DNA from: an uncultured bacterium
GTDB taxonomy: Bacteria > Actinomycetota > Coriobacteriia > Coriobacteriales > Coriobacteriaceae
Reading direction: 5' to 3'
Assembly: GCA_905215065.1 (NCBI GenBank)
Contig: CAJMOF010000004.1
Span: 62,001-126,000, forward strand
Length of the DNA stretch: 64,000 nt
Shown: in pieces, positions 1 through 8,663 of the stretch
Layout of the letters: each line of letters opens with the position of its first letter
Numbering within the stretch: position 1 is the first letter of the stretch
Position numbers and translations under genes: made by a program
The notes under the pieces: generated by a model
The model's input: only the letters and a program-made list of their open reading frames with translations
The model's database searches: none
Told to the model about the DNA's origin: nothing

Positions 1-31
1 AAACGTTACGGTTCTGTCATCGTTGCCCAGC

Positions 32-70
32 AAACCACCACAAAGGTGCCTGTCCCCTTTGTGGTGGTTT
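32..70. terminator. GGGACAG-core hairpin downstream of lgt
   Basis: A perfect 15-base inverted repeat (arms 32-46 and 56-70) has a nine-base loop reading TGCCTGTCC. It lies seven bases beyond the lgt stop codon. Read on the minus strand it is a stable stem, so it may end lgt transcription. The same core with a degraded right arm recurs at 20248-20281, and the CTGTCCC core is shared with other hairpins in this window. Confidence 0.6.
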
Positions 71-76
71 TGGTGA

Positions 77-898
77 TTAGGCGTCCAGGTAGATGCGCTG
101 GGGACGGTTGCGGTGTCGGGCGAAGATGATGAGCGCCAGGCCGGCGATTACGAGCGGCAAACTCAGCAGCTGGCCCATAGTGATAACGCCTCCCAGCAGA
201 TAGCCCAGCTGCGCATCGGGCACGCGCACGAACTCAACGAGAAAGCGGACGATGCCGTACCCCATCACGAACACGCCCATAAACGTGCCCTGGGGCAGCA
301 GCGGCTTTTTGCGGCTGAGCACCTGCAAAATACAGAAGAGCACGATGCCCTCTAGGAATGCCTCATAGAGCTGGGAAGGATGGCGCGGCATATCGCCCGC
401 GGTGCCGCCAAAGACCACACCCCAAGGCAGATCGGTCGGCTTACCCCACAGCTCGCCGTTGACGAAATTGGCACAACGGCCCAGGCATAGGGCCAGCGGG
501 GCGCCGATCACGGCAAGGTCGGCGACGGTCCAGGCGTCGAGCTTATACATGCGGCACACGATGATGCCGCCCAAGATGCCGCCCACCAGGCCGCCGTGGA
601 AGCTCATGCCGCCCTCGTTGGTGGCAAAGATCTCGAGCGGGTGGGTCCAATAGTAGCCATCGCCGTAAAAGACGACGTAAAACAGGCGCGCGCCGATGAT
701 GAGGCCAAAGACCGCGCCGACCACGACGCTCGTCAGGTCATCGATCGTAATGTCGAAGCCCCAACGACGCTGCGTGCGGTACATAACGACCGCCGTGAGC
801 AGAGCACCGACCACGTAGGCCAGGCCGTACCAGTAGATGGTGATGGGGCCCGCCGAGATCGCGACGGGATCAAGCATATGGTAGAGGTCGTTGAGCAT
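77..898 (-). CDS. lgt: Prolipoprotein diacylglyceryl transferase
   Basis: Integral membrane enzyme that moves a diacylglyceryl group from phosphatidylglycerol onto the lipobox cysteine of prolipoproteins, the first step of lipoprotein maturation. The 273-residue product is hydrophobic throughout. It carries the Lgt signature around residues 139-152 (GRCANFVNGELWG) with the conserved Arg and Asn, a MSFHGG motif near residue 101, and the RHPSQLYEA segment. I chose the ATG at 898 because a strong AGGGGG Shine-Dalgarno lies eight bases upstream; an in-frame start at 925 lacks one. A substrate in the same window is the Tat-type lipoprotein at 20398. The GGGACAG-core hairpin follows the stop codon. 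Confidence 0.96.
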   Translation of the reverse strand: MLNDLYHMLDPVAISAGPITIYWYGLAYVVGALLTAVVMYRTQRRWGFDITIDDLTSVVVGAVFGLIIGARLFYVVFYGDGYYWTHPLEIFATNEGGMSFHGGLVGGILGGIIVCRMYKLDAWTVADLAVIGAPLALCLGRCANFVNGELWGKPTDLPWGVVFGGTAGDMPRHPSQLYEAFLEGIVLFCILQVLSRKKPLLPQGTFMGVFVMGYGIVRFLVEFVRVPDAQLGYLLGGVITMGQLLSLPLVIAGLALIIFARHRNRPQRIYLDA

Positions 899-1007
899 AT
901 CGATCCCCCTGCTCCCTACATACAAATGCGGCCGCGGGCCTTACGCTCGCAGCCGCATATTTGGGCGTAACGTCTATGCGAAGCGTACCGTCCGCAGCTT
1001 TCGCATC

Positions 1008-1286
1008 TTAGAACGGCGCGTACTCGTCGTACAGGTCCTCGGCCTCGCCGGAAGCATTGACCTGCTCAACGCGGGTAACGCCGGGCACATGCTCCTTCAG
1101 GATGCGCTCGATACCCATGGAAAGGGTTAGCGAGCTCATGGGGCAGCCGGCGCAGGCGCCCTGCAGCTCCAACTTGACAACACCCTCGTCGTCGACGCCC
1201 ACATACTCCATATCGCCGCCATCGGCCTGCAGGTTGGGGCGAATCTCTTCAAGAACCTTCTTAAGCAGCTCTTCGTTAACAGCCAC
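1008..1286 (-). CDS. NifU-like C-terminal domain (Nfu) Fe-S scaffold protein
   Basis: Small 92-residue protein consisting only of the Nfu domain. It probably holds or carries an Fe-S cluster for transfer to apoproteins in the cytoplasm. The CAGCP motif near residues 45-49 supplies the two cysteines of the family CxxC, preceded by the typical IRPNLQADGGDMEYV stretch. The start is a GTG at 1286 with AAAGGAG seven bases upstream. It stands alone between lgt and the dCMP deaminase gene, all on the minus strand. The window encodes several Fe-S enzymes that could be clients (two radical SAM proteins and the activase fusion), but nothing here links it to one. Confidence 0.92.
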   Translation of the reverse strand: MAVNEELLKKVLEEIRPNLQADGGDMEYVGVDDEGVVKLELQGACAGCPMSSLTLSMGIERILKEHVPGVTRVEQVNASGEAEDLYDEYAPF

Positions 1287-1456
1287 AGGGGCTCCTTTCT
1301 CACAATAACGCGGGCACGCCCGCGGACAGGGGCTATGTTACTACAGCCATGTACCCGCTTAGGCGCCAGCCATGCGTGCGGACATGACTTTCACGAGCAG
1401 TCAATTTGGGACGGGGCTCTTTTGGCTGTTTTGCCGCCAGCTGGCGTCGGCACGCG

Positions 1457-1981
1457 CTACTGCCGAGCCTGTCCCCCGGTACCAATCTGGACATCGACGA
1501 TGACCTGGCGGTAGCTGATGCCGCAGGAGTCGAGAATGCGGCGGCTGATACGGCCGTCATCGGTGTCGGCATATTTATTGTCCAGGTAGACGACCTCGCC
1601 CACGCCCACCTGCGCCAGGATCTTGGCGCAGTCGTGGCACGGGAACAGCGTGACGTAAACCGTGGAACCCTCGAGGTCCTTGAGCGAGCCACGGTAGTTG
1701 AGCACGGCGTTGGCCTCGGCATGGACCACGTAGTTGTGCTTGTCCTGCAGCGGGTCATCGCTCGTACCCCACGGGAAAAAGTCGTCGTTGAGCGCCGAGG
1801 GCGTGCCGTTGTAACCCACCGAAAGGATGCGGTGGTTGGTGCTGGCGATGCACGCTCCCACCTGCGTGTTGGGGTCCTTGCTGCGGCGCTGCGCGGCGAT
1901 GGCCACGCTCATAAAGAACTCGTCCCAGCTAATAACGTCGCGGCGCTTGCCCGACGCGGTTTGATGAAGATCGTCCGACAT
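1457..1981 (-). CDS. dCMP/deoxycytidylate deaminase family protein
   Basis: Zinc-dependent deaminase of the cytidine/deoxycytidylate family, expected to turn dCMP into dUMP for thymidylate synthesis. The 174-residue length fits. Zinc ligands and the catalytic glutamate are visible as HAE at residues 87-89 and PCHDC at 114-118; KDPNTQVGA and VGYNGTP are typical of dCMP deaminases and ComEB. A longer frame runs to 2017, but the ATG at 1981 has a good GGAGGTG ribosome site. ComEB-type proteins have the same fold, so a competence-associated name is possible; no competence genes are nearby. Bases 1395-1456 downstream contain a GGGACGGGG core resembling the other intergenic repeats but form no clear hairpin. 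Confidence 0.9.
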   Translation of the reverse strand: MSDDLHQTASGKRRDVISWDEFFMSVAIAAQRRSKDPNTQVGACIASTNHRILSVGYNGTPSALNDDFFPWGTSDDPLQDKHNYVVHAEANAVLNYRGSLKDLEGSTVYVTLFPCHDCAKILAQVGVGEVVYLDNKYADTDDGRISRRILDSCGISYRQVIVDVQIGTGGQARQ

Positions 1982-2063
1982 GGCAGACACCTCCGCAATC
2001 GCAATAGTTTGGCCCATTGTAGCAGGTGAAAGGTGGGGGCGCTTATCCCACCAGCCCCTCGCC

Positions 2064-2915
2064 CTACGCGCGGCGGGGCTTTTGGTTGATGCGGTAGAGC
2101 TCGGCGAGACCCCGCAACGTCAGCGCGTCGTCTACCGTCAGGCTATGGCCGACCAGCGCCGCAAGTGCCTCGGCATCGTCGCCGGTAATGACGATGGGCA
2201 CATCGCCCTCCCCCGCGGCCTTGGTCGCGCGCATCTCGGCAAGCACCATGTCGAGCATTCCGTCGATGCGGGCTACCTCGCCCAAAACCACACCCGAGCG
2301 CATGGCCTCGCGCGTGTTGCGTCCGATGACGTGCGTTGGCGCCGAGGGCTCAACCTGGGGTAGGCGCGCTGCTGCCGCCGAAAGCGAACGGGCGCCGAGG
2401 GCCAGGCCTGGCGCGATAACGCCGCCCACAAAGGTACCGTGCGCGTCGATGACCTCGATATTGGTCGTCGTGCCCAGGTCAATCACGATGCACGGCGAGC
2501 CGTAGACGGCGCGGGCCGCCACGGCATCGGCGATGCGGTCGGGACCGATCTCGGCCGGATCGTCGTAGTGCACGGGTGTGCCGGTCTTAAGTCCCGGCCC
2601 CACGGTGAGCACGCGCCCCGTGCAGGTGCGGGAAAGTGCCACCTTCCACGGGCGCTCGAGCGCCGGGACTACACAGCTCAGCACGGCCGCGGCGGGTGCA
2701 AGCACCCCGGGCACACCTGCATCGGCGGCGAGCGCGCCCATGACCTGCACAAGTCGCATGCGTGCCTCGTCGGCCGTGATGCTCGACGGCGTCGTGATCT
2801 CGCACGTCGCAAGCGGACATTCCTGCGCCGCGGCCGAATCCTCGGCAAACAGGCCAAAGCGAATGAACGTGTTGCCCACGTCGACCGTCAATATATATGC
2901 GCACCCATTAAGCAT
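2064..2915 (-). CDS. coaX: Type III pantothenate kinase
   Basis: Phosphorylates pantothenate in the first committed step of coenzyme A synthesis. The 283-residue protein has the acetate/sugar kinase fold of CoaX: a phosphate-1 motif DVGNTFIRFG near residues 11-20, GPDRIADAVAA near the middle, IDLGTTTNIEVID and GGVIAPGL. These match the type III family rather than the type I P-loop kinase. The start ATG at 2915 follows AAAGGAGCGCC. The N-terminus (MLNGCAYILTVD) is a few residues longer than usual. It is followed by the dCMP deaminase gene on the same strand after about 80 bases; no operon signal is obvious. Confidence 0.93.
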   Translation of the reverse strand: MLNGCAYILTVDVGNTFIRFGLFAEDSAAAQECPLATCEITTPSSITADEARMRLVQVMGALAADAGVPGVLAPAAAVLSCVVPALERPWKVALSRTCTGRVLTVGPGLKTGTPVHYDDPAEIGPDRIADAVAARAVYGSPCIVIDLGTTTNIEVIDAHGTFVGGVIAPGLALGARSLSAAAARLPQVEPSAPTHVIGRNTREAMRSGVVLGEVARIDGMLDMVLAEMRATKAAGEGDVPIVITGDDAEALAALVGHSLTVDDALTLRGLAELYRINQKPRRA

Positions 2916-2952
2916 CGCCGGCGCTCCTTTCGTCTGCCCAGCAGTATATCCC

Positions 2953-3030
2953 GATGATTATTCTGGGACGGGGATTTAAAAATCATTGCGTACCTGATGA
3001 TTTTTAAATCCCCGTCCCAGAATAATCATC
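2953..3030. repeat. Perfect 34-base inverted repeat with 10-base loop
   Basis: Arms 2953-2986 and 2997-3030 are exact reverse complements, and the loop reads TGCGTACCTG. The arm contains TTCTGGGACGGGGATTT. It lies between the divergent coaX and OPT transporter genes, so it is not placed as a terminator for either and would sit in or next to their promoters. A shorter cousin with GTAGATTTTTG arms is at 53252-53283. Confidence 0.85.
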
Positions 3031-3204
3031 CTTCGGCTTCGTTTGGGATAGCTAAAAAAGCCCAGTCCCAAATTAACTGCCGTGCCGCTATACTGGTGCG
3101 CGGTCGTTTGCGAGCTCACGCGGCGGCCCTTGGTAACCCGACTTCCCGCGCCGTATCCGTAACGGCGCTCCCGGGGGAAGCGGATATACGCAAAGGAGTT
3201 TTAT

Positions 3205-4929
3205 ATGAGCAATCCCTCGAACCGCGCTTCGATGCGCGGGCAACTCACGCTGCGCGGCGTCGTCATCGGCGTCCTTGGCTGCGTGATCATCACGGCAAGC
3301 TCGGCCTACACGGCCCTCAAGATGGGTGCACTCCCCTGGCCGATTATTTTCGCTGCCGTCATCTCGCTGTTCTTCCTGAAGCTCATGGGCAACGCCAGCC
3401 TCAACGAGGGCAACGCCAGCCTCAACGAGGCCAACGTCACCCACACCATCATGTCCGCGGGCGCCATGGTCGCCGGCGGCCTGGCGTTTACCATCCCGGG
3501 CGCCTGGATGCTGGGCTATGCCGACCAGATCAGCTGGCTCGACATGTTTATCGTGGCACTCGCCGGCACTATCCTGGGCCTTCTGGCGACAGCGCTCATC
3601 CACCGTCACTTTATCGTGGACGCCGCGCTGGAGTTCCCTACCGGCAACGCCGCAGCTCAGACCCTGCGTGCTACCGAGGCCGGCGGCAAGACCGGCAAGC
3701 AGCTCTTTGGCTCCATGGCCATCGCAGGCATCTACAGCGTGCTTCGCGACGCTCTGGGCGTGGTGCCCAGCATGCTGTGCACGCTCAATATCCCCGGCGT
3801 GACCTTTGCCATCTATAACTCGCCCATGCTGCTCTCCATCGGCTTTTTGGTTGGCTTCGCCCCGGTTGCCTTCTGGTTTGCCGGCGCGCTGCTAGGTAAC
3901 TTTGGCATCATCGTGGGCGGCACCGCTGCGGGTCTATTCGACGTTGTGACTGCGCAGGGCATCGTCAAATCGCTCGGCATGGGCCTCATGATGGGCTTTG
4001 GCGTCGCCGTCGTCCTCAAGGACATCCTGCCGCAGGTCGCCGGCATCGCCCGCGGCCTCGCCGCCGACAGCTCCAGCGACACCGACGAGCAGTCGCTCAT
4101 CTCGGGCTCGCTTAAGCTCGACGCCGGCATCATCGGCCTGGGTACTGCCGCCATAGCCGTGATCGTCGCCATCGCGCTCGACCTTGGCCCCGTCCCGGCC
4201 GTCATCGTCACGCTGTTCACCTTTGTCACCACCATCATGAGCGCGCAGAGCTGCGGCCAGACGGGCATCGACCCCATGGAGATCTTCGGCCTCATCGTCA
4301 TGCTCATCGTGGCTGCCTTCGCACAGATCGCCCAGGTCAAGCTGTTCTTTATCGCCGGCATCGTGGCCGTGGCATGCGGCCTTGCGGGCGACGTCATGAA
4401 CGACTTTAAGGCCGGCGCCGTGCTGGGCACCAACCCGCGTGCGCAGTGGATCGGCCAGGCCATCGGCGGCATCGTGGGCGCCCTGGTCGCCGCTGCCGTC
4501 ATGGTCGCGCTCGTCACCGCCTATGGTCCGGATGCTTTCGGCCCCGACAAGAGCTTTGTGGCCGCGCAGGCAAGCGTCGTCGCCACCATGGTCTCGGGCA
4601 TCCCGAGCGTGTCGTGGTTCGTAGGCGGCTTTATCGCCGGCATCGTCATGTACTGGCTCGGCATTCCGGCCATGATGATCGGCCTGGGCGTGTACCTGCC
4701 GTTCTACATGTCGCTCACGGCCTTCTTGGGCTCCTGCGTCAAGCTCGCCTACGACAAGTGGGCCGAACGCCGCGACGCCGCTGCCGGTCTTTCGGACGAG
4801 GAGAAGGCCTCCAAGGATGCCGCCTTCCAGGAGCAGGGCCTGGTCGTCGCCAGCGGCCTGCTCGGCGGCGAGTCCATCGTCGGCGTTATCCTGGCGTTTG
4901 TCTCTGTTGGTCTGAGCCTGCTGGGGTAG
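3205..4929 (+). CDS. OPT family oligopeptide transporter
   Basis: Polytopic membrane protein of the oligopeptide transporter (OPT) superfamily, probably importing short peptides or metal chelates with protons. The 574-residue product is hydrophobic with about 14-16 predicted helices. It has the family motif region NEANVTHTIMSAGAMVAGG after residue 74, the NAAAQTLRATEAGGK segment and SAQSCGQTGIDPMEIFG. The ATG at 3205 has an AAGGAG site. Unusually, residues 62-68 (GNASLNE) are duplicated exactly as residues 69-75 by a 21-base tandem repeat. A terminator follows at 4954. The substrate cannot be read from the sequence. Confidence 0.9.
   Translation: MSNPSNRASMRGQLTLRGVVIGVLGCVIITASSAYTALKMGALPWPIIFAAVISLFFLKLMGNASLNEGNASLNEANVTHTIMSAGAMVAGGLAFTIPGAWMLGYADQISWLDMFIVALAGTILGLLATALIHRHFIVDAALEFPTGNAAAQTLRATEAGGKTGKQLFGSMAIAGIYSVLRDALGVVPSMLCTLNIPGVTFAIYNSPMLLSIGFLVGFAPVAFWFAGALLGNFGIIVGGTAAGLFDVVTAQGIVKSLGMGLMMGFGVAVVLKDILPQVAGIARGLAADSSSDTDEQSLISGSLKLDAGIIGLGTAAIAVIVAIALDLGPVPAVIVTLFTFVTTIMSAQSCGQTGIDPMEIFGLIVMLIVAAFAQIAQVKLFFIAGIVAVACGLAGDVMNDFKAGAVLGTNPRAQWIGQAIGGIVGALVAAAVMVALVTAYGPDAFGPDKSFVAAQASVVATMVSGIPSVSWFVGGFIAGIVMYWLGIPAMMIGLGVYLPFYMSLTAFLGSCVKLAYDKWAERRDAAAGLSDEEKASKDAAFQEQGLVVASGLLGGESIVGVILAFVSVGLSLLG
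3388..3429 (+). repeat. 21-base perfect tandem duplication inside the OPT gene
   Basis: Bases 3388-3408 and 3409-3429 are identical and encode GNASLNE twice, directly before the conserved OPT motif. The copies keep the reading frame. Identical third positions point to a recent slippage event. Confidence 0.9.
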
Positions 4930-4953
4930 GCCGAACAACAACGCACCAGCGCA

Positions 4954-4992
4954 GAGCGCGGAGTCGGAATCAAACCGGCCCCGCGCTTTTTT
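4954..4992 (+). terminator. Rho-independent terminator of the OPT gene
   Basis: Stem AGCGCGG (4954-4961) pairs with CCGCGCT (4981-4987) and is followed by a run of six T, 25 bases after the transporter stop codon. Confidence 0.8.
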
Positions 4993-5144
4993 GTCTATTT
5001 GACTCTTATGATCCTCGCGGCGTTTTAGCCATGTCGATTGGCCTGACTTCCAGGTCAACAAACCTTGTCTGACACCTCGCCTAACGCGGTGTAGAGTAAA
5101 GACGACAGACGCAAGAAGCGGCTCAGAAGCTAAACGAGGTAAGC

Positions 5145-6284
5145 ATGGAACTCGACAAACAACAGATCAAGCGGCTGCGCGAGCGTCATCATCGTCGTCA
5201 CGGTATACGCCCTGCACACAGCGAGGCCATGGAGAATGCCACCCGTTTCCTTAAGCAGGCGTTCAACATACGCGAGGGACGCGCGCCCTATCACGTGATT
5301 CGCAAGCGCTTTGTAAACGGGGCGCGCCTGACTGGCTCGCACTTATGCATCCTGATCATTGCCATGTTGATCGCGAGCATCGGCCTCGATATCAACTCGG
5401 ATATCGCCATTGTAGGTGCCATGCTCATCTGCCCGCTCATGGGCTCGGTCCTTGCCATGGCATACGGCATTGCCACGCTCGACCGCGAGATTGCCGTCGA
5501 GGCAATTGCCGGCCTCGCGCTGCAGATGGTCTTTTGTCTAATCACGTCCACGCTGTACTTTAAGCTCTCGCCCCTTGGCACCACCACGGCCGCCATCATC
5601 GATAACTCGACACCCACCGTATGGGACCTTGCCGTCGCGCTCGCGGGCGGCTTTGCGGGTGGCCTGGGCAACTCGCGCGACCAGGAACCCGCCACGCTCA
5701 TCGCCGGCGTGGCCGTGGCGACCGCGCTCATGCCGCCCCTGTGCGCGGCGGGCTATGGCATCGCCATCGCAAGCGGGTCGCTGTTTCTTTCAGCCCTCTA
5801 CGAGTTTGGCATCAACGTGGTCTTTATCGCACTGGCTGCCGAAGCCGTGCTGCTTCTTTTGCGCGTGCCGCTCAAGCGCGACCTCAACGGCGACGGCATT
5901 GTGACCGCCGAGGAAAACGCCGAGGTCGATGAGCTGTCACACAAGGTGCGCCGCCGCATCATCGTGGGCACGGTGATCTTTGCCATCCCCTGCATCGTTA
6001 TGACGGCGGGGTCTATTGGCTCGGCGCAGGCCGGCGTGCAGGACGGTTACGGCGTCACCGAAACCACGCGCGAGCTTGCCGCGGTGCTGCCGGGCTTTAA
6101 GGATTACACCGTTGCCGTCGAGACCTCGGCCACCGAAGACGAGGAGGAGGGCCTTGTCGAGCGCGAGGTTGTCGCCCATGTGACGACAAGCGAGGCGCTT
6201 GGGGCACACGACCGCCGTGTAGCCCGCAAGCTCATCGACCTCAATGTGCCCGAACTCGATCGCGTGGAGTTCGATGTGAAGTAA
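5145..6284 (+). CDS. DUF389 family membrane protein
   Basis: Membrane protein of the DUF389 (TIGR00341-type) family; the function of the family is not established. The 379-residue product has a basic N-terminus, a block of hydrophobic helices between about residues 65 and 240, and a further helix near 265-290. Conserved-looking stretches include SDIAIVGAMLICPLMGSVLAMAYG and GVAVATALMPPLCAAGYG. Between the helices lies DLNGDGIVTAEE (residues 246-257), which fits the 12-residue EF-hand calcium loop pattern. The C-terminal tail from about residue 290 is acidic and soluble. The start has GAGGTAAGC upstream. It is a single gene, sharing a convergent terminator with the next one. Confidence 0.85.
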   Translation: MELDKQQIKRLRERHHRRHGIRPAHSEAMENATRFLKQAFNIREGRAPYHVIRKRFVNGARLTGSHLCILIIAMLIASIGLDINSDIAIVGAMLICPLMGSVLAMAYGIATLDREIAVEAIAGLALQMVFCLITSTLYFKLSPLGTTTAAIIDNSTPTVWDLAVALAGGFAGGLGNSRDQEPATLIAGVAVATALMPPLCAAGYGIAIASGSLFLSALYEFGINVVFIALAAEAVLLLLRVPLKRDLNGDGIVTAEENAEVDELSHKVRRRIIVGTVIFAIPCIVMTAGSIGSAQAGVQDGYGVTETTRELAAVLPGFKDYTVAVETSATEDEEEGLVEREVVAHVTTSEALGAHDRRVARKLIDLNVPELDRVEFDVK

Positions 6285-6293
6285 CGTGATGTA

Positions 6294-6316
6294 GGGCGCA
6301 GATCACGACTGCGCCC
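6294..6316. terminator. Shared hairpin between convergent genes
   Basis: GGGCGCAG (6294-6301) pairs with CTGCGCCC (6309-6316) between the DUF389 gene and the convergent 6341-6790 gene. Confidence 0.6.
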
Positions 6317-6340
6317 CGCTCGCTGTTTTATTGCCGTGAA

Positions 6341-6790
6341 TCAGCTGTCCGCATCGACATCGCCAGACTCCACTGTAAACGCCGGGCCGGTACTCACCAG
6401 ATAAAAACGGGTCACCCTGGTATCTCTAAATAGGTAGAGCAAGCCCTGATCGCGTCGGCGCGAAATATACGCCACGTGGACCGTACCGAATTCTTCGCCG
6501 TTTTCCTTCTTTAATATCAGGATGTTGGGGTCATCCGTACGCTTAAACTGCCCGTCAACGCAGCTGCCGTCTTTGTCGACCAGTTGCCACCGATGGTTAT
6601 CCTCTTCAAGAAAGGCCAGGGTTTCCAGTCTCGTCTCGTCGTCCCGATAGTAACCGTCAATGGCAAACCCTTCGGAAGCGCATTCCTGCATATAGGACGT
6701 TTCCCGGCTTATAGCAAACAGCCCTGTAGCGCCCAGGAGCACAGCCAGGCAGACCACTGCAAGGGTTATCGAAATAGCACGGCGACCCAT
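6341..6790 (-). CDS. Hypothetical membrane-anchored protein
   Basis: I do not recognise this 149-residue protein. Residues 5-26 form one hydrophobic segment (ISITLAVVCLAVLLGATGLF) following GRR, so it is probably an N-terminal anchor with the rest outside the cell. The outer part is polar, with alternating beta-like segments such as ETLAFLEEDNHRWQLVDKDG and FGTVHVAYISRRRDQGLLYLF, suggesting a small beta domain. The ribosome site at 6790 is weak (GGTTGG), so the start is uncertain. It is alone on this strand, downstream of an arylsulfotransferase remnant. Confidence 0.65.
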   Translation of the reverse strand: MGRRAISITLAVVCLAVLLGATGLFAISRETSYMQECASEGFAIDGYYRDDETRLETLAFLEEDNHRWQLVDKDGSCVDGQFKRTDDPNILILKKENGEEFGTVHVAYISRRRDQGLLYLFRDTRVTRFYLVSTGPAFTVESGDVDADS

Positions 6791-6980
6791 GTTAGACCAA
6801 CCGATAGTTGTTTAACGGAGCGCGAAACATACCTGGAACCTCCGATATCAGGGGGAACGTAGCCAGCAGGCTGGCGACAACTATATGTTTCTGATATCAA
6901 ACCATATGGCTGCCACTCGCGGAGGGGGCATCGGCGAACGGCGTGTTTTCATACTCCATTGGTCAAACCTAAGCGCGGCC

Positions 6981-7484
6981 CTACAGATCGTACTTGTACA
7001 CGCGGTAGATGTACTTCTCGGCCTCCATCTCGTAGGTGGCGATGGGCAGTCCATAGCGGTCGTACTCGGTAAAGGTCTTGGCCTGGCCCGATGCCACGAG
7101 CATACTATTCGAATCGCCGACGCGCTGCGCACTGCTCACATAGGCCGAAAACGGCACGGTAATCTGGTCCTCAAGTTCGTAGGTGCGCGCCGTCTCGTCC
7201 ACTGTAAAGATGCGCCCAAACGAATGCGTGCCCTTGTTGTAGTCGGTCACCACCGCGGCGCCCAGCTGGCCCCAGTCGAACTTGGGATAGCTTTCGGCCG
7301 CACCAAAGTTGTTGTCGTACAGCAGCACCTGATAGCGACCGGTCGTTGCCGTGTCAGAACTCGGCAGATACGTCACGCTGTGCTGGCCCGCGTTGAGCGA
7401 AAAATCGCCCTGGGCCTGCAGCAACTTGTCCTCAAAGCCCGAGCCGGCCCATTGCCACTCCTTTCTATTTCTGGGTCCATCTTC
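6981..7484 (-). pseudogene. C-terminal remnant of an arylsulfotransferase (ASST) gene
   Basis: An open frame of about 167 codons ends in a stop at 6981 and begins right after an in-frame TGA (7485-7487), without a credible ribosome site or ATG. The translated end (for example HSVTYLPSSDTATTGRYQVL and FTEYDRYGLPIATYEMEAEK) resembles the C-terminal blades of bacterial arylsulfotransferases, which are normally about 550-600 residues. Everything upstream, including the propeller core, is missing; a terminator-like repeat (7503-7537) and the 3-hydroxyacyl-CoA dehydrogenase gene follow directly. I infer a deletion remnant. The family call is from memory of the motif pattern and should be confirmed by profile search. 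Confidence 0.6.
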
Positions 7485-7502
7485 TCACTGCTGGCGACAA
7501 AA

Positions 7503-7537
7503 AATGATCCGTTTTCCTCCGTCCCCGAGGGATCATT
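7503..7537 (-). terminator. Terminator of the 3-hydroxyacyl-CoA dehydrogenase gene
   Basis: On the minus strand AATGATCC and GGATCATT form a stem closed by a 19-base loop containing CGGGGACGG. A run of six T follows. The stem lies immediately after the stop codon at 7539-7541. The loop core links it to the other GGGAC-type intergenic repeats. Confidence 0.75.
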
Positions 7538-7538
7538 G

Positions 7539-8498
7539 TTAGTACTTGAAGAAGCCCTCGCCCGAGCTTTCGCCCAACTTGCCTTCGTCAAGCATTTTCT
7601 TGAGGACGGATGCCATGGCCTTAAAGTTGTAGGGCATCATCATCTTCTTGAGCAGCGGGCTCACCAGGCCCGGGACCTTCTGATACTGCATAACGATGTT
7701 GTAGGCCGTCTGGATGCCCACCGTGTCGAATACGCGAAACGGACCCTTGGGAGCGCCGGTGCCGCGCGTCCACGCGAGATCGATGCTCTTGGGGTCGCTG
7801 ACGCCCGAGACATACAGGTCGAGGCCCGAAAGCAGCCACGGTACCAACATGGAGTTGAGCAGGTAGCCATTCTTTTCCTTGTTGACGGGAAGCGCCAGCA
7901 TGCGAATGTCGTTGGCGAAGTCGACGAGCTCGTCGAAGTAGCGCTTGTCGGTTTGGCTCTGGGCCATGACCTCGGTCATGTTGTTCTTCCAGATAGAGTT
8001 GGCAAAGTGCAGCGACAGGTACTTCTCGGGGCGACCAGTGTACTTGGCAAAGGTGCTCGGCAGCAACGTGGAAGAGTTGGTGACGATGACGGTCTTTTGC
8101 GGGAGAACCGGGGCGAGCTTCTTGTAGAAGTCGATCTTTGCCTGGGTGTCCTCAGCCATAGACTCGATGACCAGGTCGGCGTCGGCCACGGCCTTGGCAA
8201 GATCTAACTCCAGCTTGAGCGTAGAGTAGGCACGCTCGACGGCGGCGAGCGCCGTCTCCTTGTCGAAAGGCTGGTCGCTATCGGCGATACCGGCGCACCA
8301 CTCGACCGTGCCATCCGCCATGCCCTCGATAGCAGCGATGTACTCCTCGCGCACATGATCGATCTTGGGCTGGGTACGGCCGATGCTGCCCTCGCTGCGC
8401 AGCCAAATCGTTACATCAAAGCCGCAGTAGGCAGCCTGAAAGGCAATCTGACTTCCCAACACGCCGCCGCCGGCAACACAAACGGTCTTGTAGCTCAT
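7539..8498 (-). CDS. 3-hydroxyacyl-CoA dehydrogenase
   Basis: NAD-dependent oxidation of L-3-hydroxyacyl-CoA, or its reverse in butyrate-type pathways. The 319-residue protein has the Rossmann motif GGGVLGSQIAFQAA at residues 10-23. The catalytic His is in SLHFANSIWK, with the partner Glu twelve residues later (TEVM). The C-terminal helical domain ends in GKLGESSGEGFFKY, typical of the family. The usual NP after HF is NS here. The start ATG has GAGAGGACTG upstream. Its neighbours on this strand are the ASST remnant and the activase gene. Thiolase and crotonase genes are not in the window, so the pathway is not shown. Confidence 0.88.
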   Translation of the reverse strand: MSYKTVCVAGGGVLGSQIAFQAAYCGFDVTIWLRSEGSIGRTQPKIDHVREEYIAAIEGMADGTVEWCAGIADSDQPFDKETALAAVERAYSTLKLELDLAKAVADADLVIESMAEDTQAKIDFYKKLAPVLPQKTVIVTNSSTLLPSTFAKYTGRPEKYLSLHFANSIWKNNMTEVMAQSQTDKRYFDELVDFANDIRMLALPVNKEKNGYLLNSMLVPWLLSGLDLYVSGVSDPKSIDLAWTRGTGAPKGPFRVFDTVGIQTAYNIVMQYQKVPGLVSPLLKKMMMPYNFKAMASVLKKMLDEGKLGESSGEGFFKY

Positions 8499-8663
8499 AG
8501 GAACAGTCCTCTCTTACGTAATTCCATAGATGTGTATTTATTCAACCGTAAGGGGACTGCACGCTGGGGGTGGGTTCTATAAACGGACGGTATTTTGCCG
8601 CGAACGGCTACACCTGTTCATTATCTCAGAGCTCCGAGGGCGATTTTTTGTGCCACCGAGATG

